This document shows positions 34,378 to 38,907 of a DNA stretch of 38,907 nucleotides, piece by piece. This DNA comes from Candidatus Heimdallarchaeota archaeon (GTDB lineage Archaea; Asgardarchaeota; Heimdallarchaeia; Heimdallarchaeales; Heimdallarchaeaceae). The number at the start of each line of letters is the position of its first letter. The stretch's first letter is position 1. The notes under the pieces were generated by a model. That model searched no databases, was not told the origin of the DNA, and saw only the letters and a program-made list of their open reading frames with translations. A program made the position numbers and the translations under genes. The DNA lies in assembly GCA_023705985.1 (NCBI GenBank), contig BPTO01000008.1, positions 1 to 38,907 of the forward strand, written 5' to 3'.

Positions 34378-36735
34378 ATGAATGACAGAATTGCAAAACT
34401 GCGAGAACAAAGTCTAAATGCTAAATCTTCATTGTCACATGAAAGAGCAGTTTTAATCACCGAATTTTATAAAATTGGAATATCAAATAATGTTTCGATT
34501 CCTGTAGGTAGAGCTTTGGCTTTTAAATATATATTATCGAAAAAAGAATTATGTATAAATGAAGGAGAATTAATTATCGGAGAAAGAGGTCCACAACCTA
34601 AAGCTACACCAACCTATCCAGAAATATGTGCTCATAGTCTAGAAGATTTAGAAATTCTAGATAATAGAGAAAAAATTTCTTTCAAAATTCAAAATGAAAC
34701 AAAAGAGATATACAAAGAATCAATCATTCCTTTTTGGAAAGGGAGATCGATTAGAGATCGAATTTTTGACGCAGTTGACGAAGATTGGAAATTAGCCTAT
34801 CAAGCTGGAGTATTCACAGAATTCATGGAACAAAGAGCTCCTGGGCACACAGTAGCTGATAACAAAATTTTCAAGAAAGGATTTGTTGATTTCAAAGCTC
34901 AAATAAACAAGAGTTTAGAAGAATTGGATTTCTATAATGATCCTAAAGCGTATGAAAAACAAGAAGAATTAGAAGCAATGGAGATTGCAGCTGATGCAAT
35001 AATAATTCTAGCAAAAAGATATTCGGAAAAAGCTCAAACTCTAGCAAAAGATGAAGAAGATCCTATTCGTAGAAAAGAATTGGTTGATATTTCGTTAATT
35101 TGCGAAAAAGTCCCAGCTAATGCTCCTGAGACTTTCCGGGAAGCTTTACAGCATTACTGGTTTATTCATCTAGGAGTGATAACGGAATTAAACACTTGGG
35201 ATTCATTCAATCCAGGAAGATTGGATCAACATCTCTACCCATTTTATAAAAAAGAAATTGAAAATGGTACTTTGACTGAAGAAGGAGCTAGAGAACTTTT
35301 ACAAGCTTTCTGGATAAAATTTAATAATCAACCTGCTCCACCAAAAGTAGGAATTACAGCACAAGAGAGTAATACTTACACAGATTTCTGCTTGATAAAT
35401 ATTGGTGGAGTGAAAGAAAATGGTGAAGATGGAGTTAATGATCTTTCATATCTTATTCTAGATGTTATTGAAGAGATGAGAATACTACAACCAAGCTCTA
35501 TGTTACAGATTAGTAATAAAACACCAGATAGATTACTTAAAAGAGCTCTGAAAATTATCAAGACAGGTTTTGGACAACCATCAATTTTCAATACAGATGC
35601 ACTTATTCAAGAAATGGTAAGACAAGGAAAAGACATTAAAGATGCAAGGAACGGCGGAGCTAGCGGTTGCGTAGAGGTAGGTGCTTTTGGAAAGGAAAGC
35701 TATATCTTAACAGGATATTTTAATTTAGTAAAAATTCTTGAAATTACATTAAACAATGGTCTTGATCCAATAACAGGGGAACAAATAGGACTAAAAACTG
35801 GTAATGTAAACGATTATAAAACTTTTGAAGAGCTTCTAGAAAACTTCAAAGAACAAGTTATCTATTTCGTTAACATTAAGATAAAAGGAAATAACATAGT
35901 AGAAAGATTATATGCAACACAACTACCATCTCCTTTCCTTTCAATTATTATAGACGATTGTATAGAAAAAGGTAAAGATTACAATGATGGAGGAGCTAGA
36001 TATAATACCACCTATATACAGGGAGTGGGATTGGGAACCCTAACTGACTCGCTTACAGCTATAAAATATAACATTTTTGATAATAAAACAATGCTAATGA
36101 GTGAATTGTTGGATGCAATTGAGACTAATTTCGAAAAATCAGAACAATTACACTATAAACTCGTTGAAGAAAGCCCAAAATATGGTAATGACAATGATTA
36201 TGCAGATGATATAATGAAACAAGCCTTCAATATCTACTTCGATGCTATTGATAATCGACCAAACACTAAAGGAGGGAAATATCGCATTAATCTGTTACCA
36301 ACAACTGTCCATATTTATTTTGGAAGCGTTATAAAAGCTACCCCAGATGGAAGAAAAGCTTTTGAGCCACTCTCAGAAGGTGTGTCCCCTGTTCAGGGAG
36401 CAGATAGGCTAGGACCTACTGCTGTAATCAAGTCTGCAAGCAAAATTGATCATCTAAAGACTGGGGGGACCCTACTAAATCAAAAATTCTCTCCTCAACT
36501 TCTAGAAGATGAAGTAGGAATTAACAGTCTAGCTCATTTAATTAGAAGCTATTTCAAAATGGATGGACATCAAATTCAATTCAATATTGTATCAGCGGAA
36601 ACTCTTCGTGAAGCTCAACAACACCCCGAAAAGTACATGAATCTTATTGTTCGTGTCGCTGGTTACAGTGATTATTTTGTTGATTTAGGTGTTGATCTGC
36701 AAAACGAAATAATTAGAAGAACAGAACATAATTAG
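34378..36735 (+). CDS. hypD: Glycyl radical enzyme, trans-4-hydroxy-L-proline dehydratase (HypD) type
   Basis: 785 residues from ATG 34378, chosen because GGTGG lies 6 nt upstream. A TTG 12 bp earlier also exists. Active-site Cys and Glu lie in GGASGCVEVGAFGKES (C431, E433) and the radical Gly in VRVAGYSDYF (G762). The residues I recall for clostridial HypD substrate binding have counterparts: His in RAPGHT (157), Asp in NTWDSF (275), Tyr in LTGYFN (447) and Thr in LLPTTVH. Near-family phrases such as NNQPAPPKVGIT, DDCIEKGKDYNDGGARYNT and MDGHQIQFN support this subtype over PFL or glycerol dehydratase. It would dehydrate hydroxyproline to pyrroline-5-carboxylate. No pyrroline-5-carboxylate reductase is in the window. 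Oxygen-sensitive, so the host is anaerobic. Confidence 0.88.
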   Translation: MNDRIAKLREQSLNAKSSLSHERAVLITEFYKIGISNNVSIPVGRALAFKYILSKKELCINEGELIIGERGPQPKATPTYPEICAHSLEDLEILDNREKISFKIQNETKEIYKESIIPFWKGRSIRDRIFDAVDEDWKLAYQAGVFTEFMEQRAPGHTVADNKIFKKGFVDFKAQINKSLEELDFYNDPKAYEKQEELEAMEIAADAIIILAKRYSEKAQTLAKDEEDPIRRKELVDISLICEKVPANAPETFREALQHYWFIHLGVITELNTWDSFNPGRLDQHLYPFYKKEIENGTLTEEGARELLQAFWIKFNNQPAPPKVGITAQESNTYTDFCLINIGGVKENGEDGVNDLSYLILDVIEEMRILQPSSMLQISNKTPDRLLKRALKIIKTGFGQPSIFNTDALIQEMVRQGKDIKDARNGGASGCVEVGAFGKESYILTGYFNLVKILEITLNNGLDPITGEQIGLKTGNVNDYKTFEELLENFKEQVIYFVNIKIKGNNIVERLYATQLPSPFLSIIIDDCIEKGKDYNDGGARYNTTYIQGVGLGTLTDSLTAIKYNIFDNKTMLMSELLDAIETNFEKSEQLHYKLVEESPKYGNDNDYADDIMKQAFNIYFDAIDNRPNTKGGKYRINLLPTTVHIYFGSVIKATPDGRKAFEPLSEGVSPVQGADRLGPTAVIKSASKIDHLKTGGTLLNQKFSPQLLEDEVGINSLAHLIRSYFKMDGHQIQFNIVSAETLREAQQHPEKYMNLIVRVAGYSDYFVDLGVDLQNEIIRRTEHN

Positions 36736-36804
36736 AATTAGATTTACGATAAGCATGAACATCTACCAGCTACTTTTTTATACATGAATAGTTAATAACT
36801 CGGT

Positions 36805-38295
36805 ATGGAAGAAGAGTATACAAATCCAGTTTTTGCGGAGAGAATAATTCCAAAATTTGCGCATTATCCAGAAGTCGATAAAACTTTGATTGAGAGTTTG
36901 CAATGGACAAAAGGAGATGAATTGTTCGTTTCTCTTCTACCTATCGTAGATAATTTTCCTGAAAGTAAGAGGGGTATTATTAGAACTTTCATTGCTAATA
37001 CTACTGATGAAGCTTTTGATCTGTCAATATATTATTCTCTTTCCGGATGGTATAGCAATCTACGAAAAGTTCAGCAAATTAACTTTATTGAAACTATAAC
37101 CATATCACCTGGTGAAGTGTGGTTTGGTGATATTGTTTTCAGGAGTTCAATTAAACAAGGTAAAAACTATTTCCAACTTCTATTGTACAAAGATGCTAAC
37201 ATTTGGGTATCTAGAAGAAGCGGTAGAATGAAAAGAAAATTAGATATTAAGCAATTCATAACAATGCACATTGAGTATTCACAAATAAGAGATATCAGTG
37301 AAAAAGAACATATTGAACAAAATAACTTCTTAGGGATGTCTTCTAAAGCTTATGTCAATCCTGAATTTATTAGTTATTGGCTTTTTTATTCTCTTTTTGG
37401 TAATAATCGCTACAAGAAAGAGAACGTTTTCATACTGATGTTGAAGATCCTGGGTGTTTTATCTGGTGTAGCTTTCACTATTCTACCTTTTATTTTAACG
37501 GAAATTTTCCCAACGTTTGTCATCCCTCTTGGTATAATATTATCCGTTGTCTCATTGCTGAGCATCCTTACATTATTGGACGATAAACACATAAAATTGA
37601 TAAAAAGACTAAATCTCACTTCTAGCAAAAAGCTAGGAAGTCTCACTAATACGCAGGTAGAAGGTAATCCATGGTTACATCGATATTGTATAAGAGATAT
37701 TAATTTCGGTGTAAATAAGGAGGACGGTGCTGTTAACTGGAAACTTGGAGCTCTTAAACTCTATCAGAAGCTTATTCCAAAAATTGCAGAGCTTGTAGGT
37801 ACTAAACAAAAAATAAGTGTTCTTCCTGATATTGTAGAAGAAGAAAAGGAAAAAGAAAAGAAAAAGAGACTTCGAACGATGGGAATCCAATTTGAAGAGC
37901 AAGATGGTATTCAGTTTAAAGATGAGATTGAAGCCGTTATTAAAGAAGCTAAAGGTTTCAGTGCTGATTATAAAGAAATAAAGTCTGAAACATCAATTAG
38001 TCCCCCAGATGCTTCAATAGAGACAAAGACATCAATTAGTCCCTCAGATGCTTCAATAGAGACAAAGACATCAATTAGTCCCCCAGATGCTTCAATAGAG
38101 ACAAAGACATCAATTAGTCCCGATTTGGTAGCTATACAGCCTGCAAAGAAAGGAATTGAAACTGATGTTAAAACTATTGTTTCAGATACATCGATATCTT
38201 TAGAAGAAATACCTATGCCCAAAATGATACCTAGGGAAGAAAAAAGCAGTATTCACAAATCAGTAAAAGATAGCAAAAAAGAAAAAAAGAAATAA
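36805..38295 (+). CDS. Hypothetical two-TM protein with repeat-rich tail
   Basis: 496 residues, no signal peptide. The first 150 residues form a beta-rich domain (SLLPIVDNFPESKRGIIRTFIANTT, then ETITISPGEVWFGDIVF), resembling an Ig-like or bacterial-type beta-sandwich. Two adjacent TM segments follow at about 213-252 (VFILMLKILGVLSGVAFTIL and the next). A cytoplasmic, Lys/Glu-rich region leads to three 13-residue repeats TSISPxDASIETK (about 396-434) and a basic tail. Family unknown. Followed after 55 bp by a further membrane protein on the same strand. Confidence 0.8.
   Translation: MEEEYTNPVFAERIIPKFAHYPEVDKTLIESLQWTKGDELFVSLLPIVDNFPESKRGIIRTFIANTTDEAFDLSIYYSLSGWYSNLRKVQQINFIETITISPGEVWFGDIVFRSSIKQGKNYFQLLLYKDANIWVSRRSGRMKRKLDIKQFITMHIEYSQIRDISEKEHIEQNNFLGMSSKAYVNPEFISYWLFYSLFGNNRYKKENVFILMLKILGVLSGVAFTILPFILTEIFPTFVIPLGIILSVVSLLSILTLLDDKHIKLIKRLNLTSSKKLGSLTNTQVEGNPWLHRYCIRDINFGVNKEDGAVNWKLGALKLYQKLIPKIAELVGTKQKISVLPDIVEEEKEKEKKKRLRTMGIQFEEQDGIQFKDEIEAVIKEAKGFSADYKEIKSETSISPPDASIETKTSISPSDASIETKTSISPPDASIETKTSISPDLVAIQPAKKGIETDVKTIVSDTSISLEEIPMPKMIPREEKSSIHKSVKDSKKEKKK
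37990..38118 (+). repeat. 39-bp coding tandem repeat
   Basis: Three full units (37990-38028, 38029-38067, 38068-38106) and a partial fourth, nearly identical, encode TSISP(P/S)DASIETK in the cytoplasmic tail. Confidence 0.9.
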
Positions 38296-38350
38296 GAATC
38301 TATGTTGGAAAGAATTAAAAGTGTTTTAATTAGTAGTCAGACAGATAAAG

Positions 38351-38865
38351 ATGAAAAATGAATATCCAATAAAATATAGAGAAAGCGCATATTTCTCTTT
38401 CTTCTGGTCTAAAGTTGCTTGTATAGGATTTCTACTGTACTATGTCAATGAAATGATAATTAGAATTATCTACTTCTCTCCAAGTATGGAATTCCCTGAT
38501 GATGTTAAGACTTGGGTAACGGTTAATTCTATAAGTTTGGCTTTTGTTTTTCTTGTTTTCTCTTTTCAAACTGTTTCATGGAGAGAAAATTTCCAAGCTA
38601 TAGAAAATAAAACAAGATCTAGAAATGCTTTCTTCGCCCTTATATTATCTGGTTTATTTGTTGCAATTTATCAGATTTTGGTTCTTAATATGCCAATACA
38701 ACAGATGGATCAAAGTGATTACACAATACCTTTCTTAATTATGATAATGACTCATTTCTGGGGAATTAGATTAATAAAACAAATTATGGCAGTTATTGGG
38801 AGAATAAAAAAAGTTACAACAGGAAAATCTATTTTTTATACTATCTTTGCACTGAATCCTGCAAT
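38351..38865 (+). CDS. Polytopic membrane protein, 3' end missing
   Basis: ATG 38351 opens a frame that runs without a stop for 171 codons into the adapter at 38866, so the C-terminus is lost. The visible part starts MKNEYPIKYRESAYFSFF and has about four hydrophobic segments (VACIGFLLYYVNEMIIRII, SISLAFVFLVFSFQTV, AFFALILSGLFVAIYQILVL and IPFLIMIMTHFWGIRLI), with basic loops between. No signature is recognised. Same strand and 55 bp after the two-TM repeat protein, so possibly co-transcribed. Confidence 0.75.
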
Positions 38866-38907
38866 AGATCGGAAGAGCACACGTCTGAACTCCAGTCACG
38901 TGGCCTT
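38866..38907 (+). other. Illumina TruSeq index adapter remnant
   Basis: From AGATCGGAAGAGC to the window end is the indexed TruSeq adapter, including the six-base index GTGGCC at 38900-38905. Library sequence that truncates the last gene. Confidence 0.98.

Overview
The window is a low-GC, gene-dense stretch of what looks like an archaeal genome. The signs are TATA-type promoters 20-45 bp ahead of starts, many leaderless or GGTG/GGAG-led starts, a membrane pyrophosphatase, GH57 glycogen enzymes, a THEP1-type NTPase, a likely F420-dependent LLM oxidoreductase and surface proteins with a C-terminal membrane anchor and basic tail. The NosD-like beta-helix protein and a possible longin/roadblock-like domain hint at an Asgard archaeon (for example a Heimdall- or Loki-type lineage), but nothing here proves the phylum. 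Illumina adapter sequence remains at both ends (1-45 and 38866-38907), so the first and last genes are cut by adapter, not by biology. I see no rRNA, tRNA or CRISPR array.

Layout. 46-5295: a truncated unknown gene, a decayed gene, an MFS transporter and a K+-independent-type membrane pyrophosphatase behind two inverted repeats. 5477-9712: a beta-helix surface protein with about 21 cysteine-bearing repeats, two doubtful small ORFs, a THEP1-like NTPase that appears to start at CTG, and a stand-alone DhaL/DAK2 protein. 9898-15649: an alpha-glucan cluster, GH57 hydrolase and GlgA on + meeting a GH57 branching enzyme and a degenerate phosphohexomutase on -. 15704-22590: redox and small-molecule genes (VKOR, CpXC zinc protein, AhpD-like, glycosyltransferase, two methyltransferases, cupin, LLM oxidoreductase) and two zinc-ribbon membrane proteins. 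22671-24106: a TnpB element bounded by 27-bp inverted repeats. 24161-30001: three tandem paralogous solute-binding proteins whose motif order is circularly permuted relative to SBP_bac_5, with no permease or ATPase nearby. 30150-33424: threonine synthase and a large TPR protein. 33567-36735: a glycyl radical activase and an enzyme closely resembling trans-4-hydroxy-L-proline dehydratase (HypD). 36805-38865: two membrane proteins, the last one truncated.

How the genes fit together. The organism appears to take up peptides or similar solutes, and probably ferments amino acids including hydroxyproline through HypD. It stores alpha-glucan through GlgA and the GH57 branching enzyme and may recover energy from pyrophosphate through HppA. 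The most unusual items are the permuted binding proteins, the inverted-repeat-bounded TnpB with an altered RuvC-II and zinc region, the cysteine-ladder beta-helix, the phosphohexomutase-like pseudoenzyme and the HypD system with a ferredoxin-less activase.
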